Shown: positions 33,127 through 41,766, numbered from the stretch's first letter. The stretch: 64,000 nucleotides of DNA from Gp6-AA40 sp035571515 (GCA_035571515.1 DATNCQ010000130.1:1-64000); one strand, 5' to 3'. Program-made: numbers and translations. Notes: generated from the letters alone by a model not told the origin.

Positions 33127-34296
33127 TCAGACGTCAGCCGGCTGGCTGGTGACCAGGGCGGCGGCACGGTGCGTGGCGTCTTCGCGACGCCATTCGACGG
33201 TGTGGCGATACACCACCGCGAGAATCCCCACGGCTGGCACCGCGAGGAACATTCCTGCAACGCCATCCAGTTCGGCGCCGGCCAGCACGGCGAGGATCAC
33301 CGCCAACGGATGCAGCGGAATGCCGCGGCGAATGAGACGCGGATAAATCACGTAATCCTCGATCACCCGGAACGTGGCAAGGAAGCCGGCCGTCCACAGC
33401 ACCAGCACGGGAGCATGCAGCGCGGCGACAATCGAGGCCACGATCGCAACCGCCAGCGGACCGACCAGCGGGATGAATTCGAGGACGCCCGCCAGTGCGC
33501 CCAGCAGCAAAGGATAGGGAACGCCGAGGACCGCGAATGCGATCCCGCACACGATGCCCGCCACGGCGCACGCCAGGAGCTGTGCACGAATGTACGCTCC
33601 CAGCGTCGCATTCAAGTCTTCTAATAACCGGTGACCGTGCAGGCGCGCCCGGTGCGGCAACGCGGTGAGGAGGGACCGGCGGAAACTCGCGGCATCCTTC
33701 AAGAGAAAGAACGCCAGGACCGGAATGAGCGCGAGCCACGGCAGGTTCGAAAGCGCGCCGGCGAGCGCGAACAACGACGCCCGGGAAGACGCGACGGCGG
33801 CTTCACCCGCGGCCAATACCGATTGATCGATGCTTCGCCGGAGCTCGACCGGGATCCGCAAGCGGTCGTAAGAGCGAGACCACTTGACTTCCCATGCAAC
33901 CATGGACTGCGCGTAGGCCGGCGCGCTCGCCATCATGTCGTCGACCTGCCTCGTGGCGCTGGGCAGCAGCAGGGCGCCGCCGATCGACAGGATGCCAGCC
34001 ATCAGCACGTAAACCAGGACGATGGCGATGCCTCGCGGCACACGCCGTCGTCGCGATGTCAGATGAATGGCGCGGTCGGCCAGCCGCACGAGGGGCGCAA
34101 CCACGTAGGCGAACAGCGCCGCGAGGATCAATACGAGGATGACCGCGGCCAGCTCGTACAGGACCCATACGCCGAGGACAGTCCCGGCGATGATGACGAG
34201 TCCCTGCACAACGGCGCGTGTCTGGGACGCGGCCACGCTGCTTACGGCCCGGCGGAGACGGGTGACGTTTCGACGAGGTGTTCCGCCAGGAACCAC
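33127..34296 (-). CDS. AI-2E family transporter
   Basis: A protein of up to 389 residues with about seven to eight membrane helices and the family blocks LILAALFAYVVAPLVRLADR, GGALLLPSATRQVDDMM, FRVIEDYVIYPRLIRRGIPL and PLAVILAVLAGAELDGVAGM. AI-2E proteins act as exporters or Na+/H+ antiporters; only a few have been tested. ATG 34296 overlaps the Dps gene by 55 bp, while GTG 34236 lies 6 bp after the Dps stop and may be the real start. It is in one transcription unit with Dps and phospholipase C. Confidence 0.85.
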   Translation of the reverse strand: MVPGGTPRRNVTRLRRAVSSVAASQTRAVVQGLVIIAGTVLGVWVLYELAAVILVLILAALFAYVVAPLVRLADRAIHLTSRRRRVPRGIAIVLVYVLMAGILSIGGALLLPSATRQVDDMMASAPAYAQSMVAWEVKWSRSYDRLRIPVELRRSIDQSVLAAGEAAVASSRASLFALAGALSNLPWLALIPVLAFFLLKDAASFRRSLLTALPHRARLHGHRLLEDLNATLGAYIRAQLLACAVAGIVCGIAFAVLGVPYPLLLGALAGVLEFIPLVGPLAVAIVASIVAALHAPVLVLWTAGFLATFRVIEDYVIYPRLIRRGIPLHPLAVILAVLAGAELDGVAGMFLAVPAVGILAVVYRHTVEWRREDATHRAAALVTSQPADV

Positions 34297-34835
34297 ACCT
34301 CCGTCTCATTGGCGCGAATGACGTCGCTCACGATGAGGTCGTTTGTCCCGTCATCACCGCGCTCGGCCGCCCGCCGGGCCATCGTGCGCGCCTCCGTCAG
34401 GACGATCTCATGCGCGTGCAGCAGCCGCGCAATCTGCGCCGCCACCGCTTCACGGCCTCGGGGCGGCCGCGGAATCCGCGTCGTCTCGGCGATGTCGCCG
34501 CCCATCGCGAGGCTCACGCCGCCCAGCGTCTGGACGCGCTCGGCGATCGTATCGACAAGCCCGCTCTGCTCCCCTGCGTGTTTGTCGAACAGCAGATGGA
34601 GTTGGTAGAACGTGGGGCCGAGCACCTGCCAATGGTGCTTCTTGTAGAGATCCCGCAGCGTCACGGTGTCGGCGAGGAGCTGGTTGAGTTGCTCCACGCC
34701 TTCGCGGCAGACCGCTTCCGTCAGCCCGATCGGGAGCGGCACCAGATGGCCGTACGGCTGGATCTCCGTCGAGTGCTGGTCTCCGAACGACATGGCCCGA
34801 GCCAGGTCCTGTCCGTCGATGGTGTTCGTCGTCAA
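34242..34835 (-). CDS. Dps/ferritin-like DNA-protection protein
   Basis: A protein of 197 residues of the Dps family. The four-helix ferritin-like core includes LNQLLADTVTLRDLYKKHHW, GPTFYQLHLLFDKHAGEQSG and VDTIAERVQTLGGVSL. The His and the Asp/Glu residues of the intersubunit ferroxidase site are visible in KKHHW and FDKHAGEQ. It should form a dodecamer that oxidises iron and shields DNA during stress. It starts at ATG 34835, 4 bp after the BON-protein stop, so it is in the same operon. Confidence 0.88.
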   Translation of the reverse strand: MTTNTIDGQDLARAMSFGDQHSTEIQPYGHLVPLPIGLTEAVCREGVEQLNQLLADTVTLRDLYKKHHWQVLGPTFYQLHLLFDKHAGEQSGLVDTIAERVQTLGGVSLAMGGDIAETTRIPRPPRGREAVAAQIARLLHAHEIVLTEARTMARRAAERGDDGTNDLIVSDVIRANETEVWFLAEHLVETSPVSAGP

Positions 34836-34839
34836 GACG

Positions 34840-35265
34840 TCAGCTCTTGCTCTTGGCAGCGACGATCAGGTTGTTGGCGACGCGGCGGACGCCTTCGGTC
34901 TGCCTCGCCACCACACCTGCCCTGGCGCGGCCGGCCGCCGTGGGCACCGTGCCCTCGAGCGTCACGATATGGTCGTTCGTGTCGACGTTGATGTCGCTGT
35001 TCTTCAGCGTGTCCTCGTTGACGAACCGCGCGCTCACCCGCGAGGTGATCCATGCGTCGGTCATGACCTCGCCGGTCTTGCTGACGCCGTCCTTGGTCTT
35101 GGTGCCGACGACTTTTGCGCCTTTGACGACGCCGTCCTTGGTTTTCGTGGCGCCCTTCTTGATGGTGTCGCCCGCGCCCTGCGGCGCGGTAGCGCTGCGT
35201 GCAGACAGGGCAACCGGCGTCATCGCCAGTAGCGCGAGAATCGCAACGACGTTCACAGTTTTCAC
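34840..35265 (-). CDS. Secreted BON-domain protein
   Basis: A protein of 141 residues from GTG 35265, with a ggagag ribosome site. A signal peptide (VVAILALLAMTPVALSARS) is followed by a Lys/Thr/Gly-rich repeat region (two copies of a TKTKDGV unit) and a BON domain (about 75-137; ITSRVSARFVNEDTLKNSDI, IVTLEGTVPTAAGRARAG). BON domains bind phospholipid and help maintain the envelope under stress, as in OsmY. It lies directly upstream of Dps. Confidence 0.85.
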   Translation of the reverse strand: MKTVNVVAILALLAMTPVALSARSATAPQGAGDTIKKGATKTKDGVVKGAKVVGTKTKDGVSKTGEVMTDAWITSRVSARFVNEDTLKNSDINVDTNDHIVTLEGTVPTAAGRARAGVVARQTEGVRRVANNLIVAAKSKS

Positions 35266-35291
35266 GATGTACTCTCCTGATAAGGATGCAG

Positions 35292-35393
35292 TTAGTCCTG
35301 CAGGACGACGCTCATCATCGAGCGGTGGATCTGGACGCCGCCGTTTCCCCGGGGCCGTCGCTCGAGGAATCCGCGCTTGCGGAAGCTGTTCAT
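35292..35393 (-). pseudogene. Crp/Fnr-type regulator C-terminal tail remnant
   Basis: A 33-codon frame reads MNSFRKRGFLERRPRG followed by VQIHRSMMSVVLQD and a stop. This resembles the last 30 residues of acidobacterial Crp/Fnr regulators (pattern NxFRKxGFIxYNGxxxVHSSLLxVVLHD). Nothing upstream encodes the rest of the protein. It fills most of the gap between the Lmo0937-like and BON genes and is probably a leftover of a replaced gene. Confidence 0.35.
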
Positions 35394-35414
35394 CAGGCGG
35401 TCGCGTTGTCCGCG

Positions 35415-35564
35415 TCAGATCAGGCGACGACCCTGGATCACGCGAATCAGCAACATGACGATCGCGACGACCAGGAGAATGTGGATCAATCCACCGATCG
35501 CGGTGGAGGTCACCATCCCGAGCAACCACAGGACGAGCAGGACGATCGCAACGGTAGTCAGCAT
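35415..35564 (-). CDS. Lmo0937-family small membrane protein
   Basis: A protein of 49 residues starting at ATG 35564, with a GAGG site in front. MLTTVAIVLLVLWLLGMVTS, AIGGLIHILLVVAIVMLLIR and a basic end (VIQGRRLI) form two membrane helices, the typical pattern of the Lmo0937 family. These tiny inner-membrane proteins often sit in stress operons beside BON, CsbD or Dps genes, as here. Function is unknown. Confidence 0.85.
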   Translation of the reverse strand: MLTTVAIVLLVLWLLGMVTSTAIGGLIHILLVVAIVMLLIRVIQGRRLI

Positions 35565-35585
35565 GAAACCTCGTGGAGAATCCGG

Positions 35586-35783
35586 TTACGGCTGGAGCTT
35601 CTCGCTGGCGGTGGGCTTGCCAGCGGCGACCGACATCATGATCCCCACGCCAACGGCGACGAGGATGCCAACGCCGAGCCATACCGGCGCGACGCGCGTG
35701 AGCACACCGGTTTGCCACAGGCCGAGCGCGACGCCCATGACGACGACGACATAGCCGACGAGAAAGAGGTGAATGAATCGCAT
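35586..35783 (-). CDS. Small two-helix membrane protein
   Basis: A protein of 65 residues from ATG 35783: RFIHLFLVGYVVVVMGVALG, then VWLGVGILVAVGVGIMMSV, and a polar tail. Two membrane helices, no known domain. It is the first gene of the minus-strand stress run. An upstream start at 35837 would add 18 residues without hydrophobic character and is less likely. Confidence 0.65.
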   Translation of the reverse strand: MRFIHLFLVGYVVVVMGVALGLWQTGVLTRVAPVWLGVGILVAVGVGIMMSVAAGKPTASEKLQP

Positions 35784-35974
35784 GTCAATGGGACCACGAT
35801 AGACGCTGCCGCGGCGTGTGTCTGTTCTGTTGGGCACACGCGCGAGGTGTCCACAACAGGACAGACGCGTCGACGGCGCGATGGCTACGATGTCCGTACA
35901 TGATTTCGCTGCGATAGCCCCGCCAGCTCCTCTCGTTCTCGCAGCCAGTTCCCTTCACCAGTCAGGAGTCGTGA

Positions 35975-36484
35975 TGTTCGACCCCTGCCTCCGCGCAGTT
36001 CAACAAGGACGAGTCGCACATCTACGCGACGATCCTCGCCATCCCCAACTACCGCCTTCGCGCCACGGACAAGACGGTGATGACGTTCGCCGAGCGCGCC
36101 GCCGGCGACCCGCAGGCGATCCGCGCATGGTTCTATCCGGGCGACAACTGGGGCCGGGAGTTCGTCTATCCCAAGAAGCGCGCGCTGCAGCTGGCCAAGG
36201 TGACCAACCTGCCGGTGCTCTATATCCCTGACGAGCTCGCGCCGAGCCTCGTGGCGCCCGTGCGCAGCGCGGACGACGCCCCGGTCGTGGCGCTCAAGAC
36301 CGCACCGCTGCGCGCCGTCCGGCCGACCGGTGACGACGTGGCGATCGCGACGGTCATCGAGACGCCGCCGCGGCAGGTCGCCGGACTGCCGAAGACCGCC
36401 AGCATGACGCCGGCGCTGTTCCTCATCGGCCTGCTGTGCATGGCCGCCGGTTTCGCGCTGAAGACGTCGTGCGCCCGCTCCTAG
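35975..36484 (+). CDS. Secreted protein with LPxTA-like C-terminal sorting signal, 5' end damaged
   Basis: The frame is open from 35975 and reads PASAQFNKDESHIYATILAI and then RAWFYPGDNWGREFVYPKKR, a conserved secreted acidobacterial family. It ends with a tripartite tail: LPKTAS, a hydrophobic helix (MTPALFLIGLLCMAAGFAL) and a basic end KTSCARS. The PASA-Q segment looks like the end of a signal peptide, but the codons before it contain an in-frame TGA (35972-35974) and no start. An ATG at 35974 is in another frame. The usable start would be ATG 36077, which lacks the signal. Either the gene has lost its leader by a small deletion or the sequence has an indel there. Confidence 0.6.
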   Translation, partial: CSTPASAQFNKDESHIYATILAIPNYRLRATDKTVMTFAERAAGDPQAIRAWFYPGDNWGREFVYPKKRALQLAKVTNLPVLYIPDELAPSLVAPVRSADDAPVVALKTAPLRAVRPTGDDVAIATVIETPPRQVAGLPKTASMTPALFLIGLLCMAAGFALKTSCARS

Positions 36485-36487
36485 CCC

Positions 36488-38302
36488 TCATCCGGCTGCG
36501 GCCTCTTCGCCAAATTGGATGTTGTAAAGCTTCGCGTAGAACCCGCCTGCGGCCAGCAGTTGTTCATGCGTGCCGCGTTCCGCGAGCCGATGGTCCCTCA
36601 CCACGAAGATGATGTCGGCACCGAGGATCGTCGTGAGATGGTGCGCGATGACGATGCAGGTCTTGCCGGTCATGAGCCGGTCCAGCGCTTCGAAGACGGC
36701 GCGCTCGGCCTGCGCGTCCAGCCCTGAGGTCGGCTCGTCCAGCACGAGTATCGGGGTGTTGCGGATCACCGCCCGCGCGATCGCAATGCGCTGGCGCTGA
36801 CCACCTGAGAGCGTGACGCCGCGCTCGCCAACGATCGTGTCGTACCCCTCGGCCATCTCCTCGATGAACTTGTGGGCGTTCGCGAGTTCCGCGGCGTGGA
36901 TGATCTCCGCGCGGCTCGCGTCTGGCCGGCCGTAGGCGATGTTCTGCCAGATGGGCGCGTGGAACAGCAGCGTGTCCTGCAGGACGAAGCTGATCTGATC
37001 GCGCAGCGCTTGAAGAGTGAAGCCGCGGATGTCGGTGCCATCGATGGTGACGGTCCCGGACACCGGGTCGTAGAACCGCGCGACGAGGTTGATGATGGTG
37101 GTCTTGCCCCCGCCCGTCGGACCGACGAACGCCGCGACCTGTCCCGGCTCGATCGCGAAGCTGACGTCATCGAGGATCACCTGGTCGGGGCCGTATCCGA
37201 ACGACACGCCGTCGAACGTGATCGCGCCCTTGAAGGCCGCGGCCTTGCGGGCGTTCCGCTGGTTACGCACGCCGCCTTCGGTTTCGAGCACCTCGCGTAT
37301 ACGCTCGAAGCCGACGCCCGCCCTCGACACCGTGTCGGTCGCCTTCGAGAGATCCCGCATCGGCTTGTACATCTTCCCCAGGTAGAGCAGGAAGACGACG
37401 AGCGCGCCCGCGGTCAGTTGCCCCGCGATGACCAGCCGCGCGCCGTACCAGAGCATGAGGCAGGTGCCGGTCGCGACGATGATGTCGACCACGGGCGCCA
37501 GCTTCATCTTGACGTTTCTCGCGACCAGCGCCGCCTCGACGTTCTCGAGACTGTGCCGCTCGAATCGCCGCTCCTCGTACTCTTCCCGCGCGAAGGCCTT
37601 GACGACGCGGATCGACGAGAAGACCTCCGCGACGATCGACAGCAGCTCGCTCTCCTTCTTCCTCACGTCGCGCGACGTCTTCTTGATCCGCCGTGTGAAG
37701 AGATAGACGACCAGAAATAGCACCGGCGCGATCGAGAGCGAGATGAGCGTGAATCGCCAGTTCACATACAGCATCACGCCGATGATGCCCGCCAGGGTCA
37801 ACGCATTGGTGACCATCCCGAGCAGCGCCGTCGTCACGAAGCTTTGAATGCTTTCGATATCGCTCGTCACACGGCCGACGAGATCCCCTGTCTGTTTCTC
37901 ATCGTGTTCGGCGAGGGAGAGCCGGTGAATGTGGTGATAGAGCGTCCGCCGAAGGTCGTGCATCACCCATTGCCCGACGTTGGTGGTGAGGGCGGTGTTC
38001 GCGTAGGAGCTGATCGCGCCGGCGATGGCGATGACCGCCACCGCGACGACCGCGAGGTTGAGGACGGCGAGTGTGCCGCCTCCCAGCACGCCGGCGACGG
38101 GGGTCATCCAGCCAGGCAACGGCCTCGACTGCAACAGGTAATCGAGGACGATCTTCAGCGGCCAGGGTTCGAGCAACGACGCCGCGGCCTCCCCTGCGAC
38201 GGCGAGCAGGGCCAGGGTCATCGGGATCCAGTGAGGGCGGAGCAGGCCCGCGATGCTCAGCACCTTCCGGCTGCGCAGCGCGCGCGGCACGATGTCTGTC
38301 AC
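36488..38302 (-). CDS. ABC-type exporter, fused permease and ATPase
   Basis: A protein of 604 residues of the type IV exporter family (MsbA/multidrug type). Six membrane helices lie in about 15-310. Intracellular coupling is seen in LAEHDEKQTGDLVGRVTSDI. The ATPase domain has Walker A VGPTGGGKTT, Q-loop FVLQDTLLF, signature TLSGGQRQRIAIARA, Walker B ILVLDEPTSGLD and H-loop CIVIAHHLTT. It works as a homodimer, exporting a lipid, peptide or other hydrophobic compound. The start ATG overlaps the stop of the thymidylate-kinase-like gene by four bases, so it is translationally coupled to the kinase pair. Confidence 0.92.
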   Translation of the reverse strand: MTDIVPRALRSRKVLSIAGLLRPHWIPMTLALLAVAGEAAASLLEPWPLKIVLDYLLQSRPLPGWMTPVAGVLGGGTLAVLNLAVVAVAVIAIAGAISSYANTALTTNVGQWVMHDLRRTLYHHIHRLSLAEHDEKQTGDLVGRVTSDIESIQSFVTTALLGMVTNALTLAGIIGVMLYVNWRFTLISLSIAPVLFLVVYLFTRRIKKTSRDVRKKESELLSIVAEVFSSIRVVKAFAREEYEERRFERHSLENVEAALVARNVKMKLAPVVDIIVATGTCLMLWYGARLVIAGQLTAGALVVFLLYLGKMYKPMRDLSKATDTVSRAGVGFERIREVLETEGGVRNQRNARKAAAFKGAITFDGVSFGYGPDQVILDDVSFAIEPGQVAAFVGPTGGGKTTIINLVARFYDPVSGTVTIDGTDIRGFTLQALRDQISFVLQDTLLFHAPIWQNIAYGRPDASRAEIIHAAELANAHKFIEEMAEGYDTIVGERGVTLSGGQRQRIAIARAVIRNTPILVLDEPTSGLDAQAERAVFEALDRLMTGKTCIVIAHHLTTILGADIIFVVRDHRLAERGTHEQLLAAGGFYAKLYNIQFGEEAAAG

Positions 38303-39009
38303 GATGATGCGTACGACGCTGAGGTCGGAGCCAGCATCGGCTCGAGCAGTTCCTTGATCCCGTCTGACACCGTCTGGACGTCCGGCGACGCATCAACGAC
38401 ACGAAAATCGTATTCGTCGGTCATGCGGTCGAAGATCGTGAGCAGCCGTGTCTGGTAGGCAACGTAGCTGTCGTACAGATCCTCGCCGAGGCGAAGGTCC
38501 ATGCCCGATTCCCAGTAGTTGAAGCCGGAGGTCTGCATCACGCGCGTGACCAGTTCATCGACGGTGGTCTTGAGATAGACGACGATGTCTGGTTTCAGCG
38601 CGAACTCGTACACGCGCCTGACCCATTGCGGATCTGCGCCGCGCACGGTCGCGCGCGCCATCAGCGAAAACGTATACCGGTCGGTGAGGACGACAAATCC
38701 CGCGCGCAGCGCGGGGATCATCTCGTTCTCCAGGCGGTCGGCGAAATCGGTGGCGTAGAACAGGCTCATCGTCACGCCGCCGAGCGTGTGGCCTTCCTTG
38801 GCCGCCTTCAGGCCCTTCCCGGCGAGTGCCGACCGCGTCATCCCGGTGTCGAGCACCGCGTGTCCTCTGCTCTCGAGCCATTCCCGGAGCAGCCCGATGT
38901 GCGTGGAGCGGCCGACGCCGTCGGTGCCCTCGAGGACGACCAGCTTGCCCTTCAGCTCGCTTGGTTTAACTGCCGGGAGGCCTTGACCATAGAATGCAAA
39001 TCGACCCAT
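38299..39009 (-). CDS. Thymidylate-kinase-like protein with altered P-loop
   Basis: A protein of 236 residues related to dTMP kinase. The P-loop is VVLEGTDGVGRSTH, where the nucleotide-binding Lys of GxxGxGKS/T is replaced by Arg. DRY is kept in VLTDRYTFSLMARA. The segment ALKPDIVVYLKTTVDELVTR fits the family, but the LID with its arginines is divergent. With a changed P-loop its catalysis may be weak or its substrate different. It overlaps the upstream kinase-like gene by 58 bp and the downstream ABC gene by 4 bp, strong evidence of one operon. Confidence 0.82.
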   Translation of the reverse strand: MGRFAFYGQGLPAVKPSELKGKLVVLEGTDGVGRSTHIGLLREWLESRGHAVLDTGMTRSALAGKGLKAAKEGHTLGGVTMSLFYATDFADRLENEMIPALRAGFVVLTDRYTFSLMARATVRGADPQWVRRVYEFALKPDIVVYLKTTVDELVTRVMQTSGFNYWESGMDLRLGEDLYDSYVAYQTRLLTIFDRMTDEYDFRVVDASPDVQTVSDGIKELLEPMLAPTSASYASS

Positions 39010-39689
39010 CTCCGAATCCTGGTCTTCCTGGCGCCGGTCAGCGCCTTCGTCACGAGCGTCCGCATCTCCGCCTGCTGTTCTTCGATGGAGCGGCTGGCAT
39101 CGATGACCACGAGGCCGAATTCCTTGACCATGCTGTCGTACGCATCGACGACCGCGCCCTGGAAGAGACGAAAGCTTTCCTCGATGTCCCCGCTCACCTG
39201 CCGGTCCATGCCGGCCTCGTAGTACTTGATCGCGTCCCGGCCGCCGACGATGCGCTTCATCGCGTCGTCAACGGCGATCCGGAAGTAGAAGGCGATCGTC
39301 GGTTTGACCGCGAACTGATACAGGTTGCGGACCCACCCCGGGTTGACGCCACGCGCGACGTCCCGGGCAAACGCCGTGTAGACGTAGCGATCGGCGAGCA
39401 CCAGCGCCCCGGCCTTGAGCGGCGGGATGATCTGCTGCTCGGTGCGATCGGCGAAGTCGGTGGCGTGAATCAGGCTGAAGGTCATCGGCGTCAGCATCCG
39501 CTTCTTCTTGCCGCGCCGCGTGACGTCGCGAACCAGCGCCGAAGAATTCCACTCGCTGAAGAACGTGCCGTAGCCTTCGGATTCGAGCCACTTCTCGAGT
39601 AGCGCGAGCTGCGTGCTCTTGCCGGACCCGTCGATGCCCTCGACGACGAACAGACGTCCGGGAAATCGATGCTTGCCGTAGGTCTTCAT
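38952..39689 (-). CDS. Thymidylate-kinase-like protein with canonical P-loop
   Basis: A protein of 245 residues from ATG 39689. P-loop VVEGIDGSGKSTQ is canonical, as are DRY in VLADRYVYTAFARD and the substrate helix YEAGMDRQVSGDIEESF. It is longer than bacterial Tmk (about 210) and groups by appearance with tandem Tmk-like proteins rather than with housekeeping Tmk. It shares about a third of its residues with the next gene, with the same order of blocks, so they arose by duplication. It follows the barrel gene by 4 bp and is translated just before its Arg-P-loop paralogue. Confidence 0.85.
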   Translation of the reverse strand: MKTYGKHRFPGRLFVVEGIDGSGKSTQLALLEKWLESEGYGTFFSEWNSSALVRDVTRRGKKKRMLTPMTFSLIHATDFADRTEQQIIPPLKAGALVLADRYVYTAFARDVARGVNPGWVRNLYQFAVKPTIAFYFRIAVDDAMKRIVGGRDAIKYYEAGMDRQVSGDIEESFRLFQGAVVDAYDSMVKEFGLVVIDASRSIEEQQAEMRTLVTKALTGARKTRIRRWVDLHSMVKASRQLNQAS

Positions 39690-39693
39690 GTGG

Positions 39694-41766
39694 CTAGAAG
39701 CCTCGCGACACGGACGCGTAGAAGGCGACGCGTTCGCGGCTGCGGCTGGCCTCGACGCGGGCGGCGACCGTACGCGAGTGGCGGTACTGAAGACCGCCTC
39801 CGACTCCCGACTGCCAGTTGCGCGAATCGAAACGGTGCGTGCCCCACACCTGGCCCGTGTCCGCGGACGCGAACACCTCAACGCCGCGGACGTTGGTGAT
39901 CGAGTAGACCGTCTGCTGCAGTTCGCTGGAGACCAGGATGACGTTGTTGTCGCGGAAGCGGTAGGAGTGATAGCCGCGCAGGTACTGGCGTCCGCCGAGC
40001 CACGAGAGATCGTAGTACGGGATCGTATTGCCCCCACCCGCCGGCGTCTTGAACTGCCCGCGCGAGCGGAGCAGGAGCGACGTGTGGGGGCTGCCGAGCG
40101 GCGCGTGTGCGCGCGCGTCGAATTCCACTTCCATCCACCCGTATTTCGCGGCGCCGGTGCGGCGGCCGATGCCGTCCGCCGAGGCGACGCGGCCGAACAG
40201 ATTCAGCCCGCGCGTCAGGCCGATGCCGTTGTCGCGCGTGTCGTAGCTGAGGAAGGTGCCGTAGGTCAGGATCTGCGAGTCGGTTGGATCCGCGCGCAGC
40301 ACGCCGTGCGTGTCCATCAGCTGCGTATAGATCCCGCCCTGCAAGTGCTCCGTCAGATCGCGATAGAACGATCCCTGGTAGCTGCGGCGGTCGACGGTGA
40401 ATTCCGTGTCGAGGTCCTCAGACGTTCGCGGCCCGACTCCGTAGAAATCGGTGCGGCGGTGCAGCTGGCTGAACCAGACGTCGGCGTGGTTGCGGCTGCC
40501 GGCGATATTGGGGAGAAATGCCTCCAGGTCCCATCGCCGATCCCGTCGCGTCGTCCTGAGAGCGGTCGCGCGGAACTCCACCCCGGGAATCGCGCCGGCG
40601 GTGGTGAGCTGAACGCCCCCGCCAATTCCAGATCCCTGCTCGAAGCCGCCGAAGATGGCGTGCGCGTAGCGCGTGCCGACGTCGATGGCGGTGAGCGTTT
40701 CGCGGAGAGGCACCTGCCGGCACGTGGATTCGAGACAGCGCCTCGCGTCGGTCACGGCGGGCGTCGGCGCCGCGGCGATCCCATCTCCGAGTCGCTGGAG
40801 CGTGGCAATCCGCTGCATGACGATCCGCGTGTACGCCTCCACGTCGCCCGGCGAGAACCCGGCGGCCCGGAAGGCATCACCGATTTGCGGCGCTGACAAT
40901 TCGCCGAGGCGGTCGCCGATCCAGCGCGCGTCCGCGATGGGCACCCGCTTCACCAGGCTCTCCATCCGTGTCCGGAGGCGGTAGTTCCGGAACGCAAAAA
41001 CCGTCAGGAAGAAGGGCCGGCTGTTCATCCGGAAATCGACGTAGGCGGGAGTGACCTTGTCGATGAACGACGTGTCCGAATAGTCCTTGAGAACGCCTTT
41101 GCTGCGATTGAGGGCGTTGCCGGTGCGCCCGAACGTGGCGCCGAGGTCCGTGACGCCGTACTGGCCGCCGCCGGTGGATGTCCCGGTCGCGCTGTTGTTG
41201 ATCGCTTTCAGATCCCAGTTGTTGACGAGCGCCATCATGACCTTCAGCCCGTTGAATTCGCGCCTGCCGACAAACGGGTTGTCGTACCAATCCCACGGGA
41301 TCGAGTCGCCGCCGGGAACGTCGCGCTCCAGCCGCGCGCCGCGCACGGTGTCGCCGTCCGTCACGAACTCGCCGCCGCGGGCGAGCCGGATCAAGCCACG
41401 GACGCGAATCTGCGGCCGGTAATAGTCTTCGTCTACCGTGTAGCCTGCCGCCCAGAGCAGTCTCGAGGCGGCGCTCTCCGACCGTGCCTCTTCGCCGAGC
41501 TTCACCTTCCATCTGATTCCGCGCTCGTCGACCACGTCGAATTTCGGCGAGGTCCCGCTGATGGATTCCCCGACGAACGTGAAGTCGATGCCGGGCTCGC
41601 GGTCTTTACCACCGGGGCCCGTCGCGAGGTCCAGGGCGGCGGCGTCTCCGCGGTCATGCCAGATCGCCGACGTGCCCGGGGCGTTCTGCGCAAGGGCGGG
41701 CGCCGCCAGCAGACATGCGGCGATTGCGGGGCACACCCCGGCGCGCGCGATTGGGCTTCGTCGCAT
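39694..41766 (-). CDS. Outer-membrane barrel protein with a kinase-like N-terminal domain
   Basis: A protein of 690 residues from ATG 41766. A signal peptide runs to about residue 27 (AAPALAQ). Residues about 60-330 form a domain of unknown family in which a kinase-like set can be read: FDVVDERGIRWKVKLGEE (Lys87/Lys89), ESAASRLLWAAGY, NNWDLKAINN (D185 and N190, like the DLKxxN catalytic loop) and GVTDLGATFG (D207, like the DFG loop). Residues about 370-690 form an Omp85/BamA-type barrel (GRVASADGIGRRTG, WLGGRQYLRGY, VEVFASADTGQVWG) ending in Phe for BAM recognition. The barrel is well supported; the kinase assignment is inference. First gene of an operon with two Tmk-like proteins and an ABC exporter. 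Confidence 0.75.
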   Translation of the reverse strand: MRRSPIARAGVCPAIAACLLAAPALAQNAPGTSAIWHDRGDAAALDLATGPGGKDREPGIDFTFVGESISGTSPKFDVVDERGIRWKVKLGEEARSESAASRLLWAAGYTVDEDYYRPQIRVRGLIRLARGGEFVTDGDTVRGARLERDVPGGDSIPWDWYDNPFVGRREFNGLKVMMALVNNWDLKAINNSATGTSTGGGQYGVTDLGATFGRTGNALNRSKGVLKDYSDTSFIDKVTPAYVDFRMNSRPFFLTVFAFRNYRLRTRMESLVKRVPIADARWIGDRLGELSAPQIGDAFRAAGFSPGDVEAYTRIVMQRIATLQRLGDGIAAAPTPAVTDARRCLESTCRQVPLRETLTAIDVGTRYAHAIFGGFEQGSGIGGGVQLTTAGAIPGVEFRATALRTTRRDRRWDLEAFLPNIAGSRNHADVWFSQLHRRTDFYGVGPRTSEDLDTEFTVDRRSYQGSFYRDLTEHLQGGIYTQLMDTHGVLRADPTDSQILTYGTFLSYDTRDNGIGLTRGLNLFGRVASADGIGRRTGAAKYGWMEVEFDARAHAPLGSPHTSLLLRSRGQFKTPAGGGNTIPYYDLSWLGGRQYLRGYHSYRFRDNNVILVSSELQQTVYSITNVRGVEVFASADTGQVWGTHRFDSRNWQSGVGGGLQYRHSRTVAARVEASRSRERVAFYASVSRGF

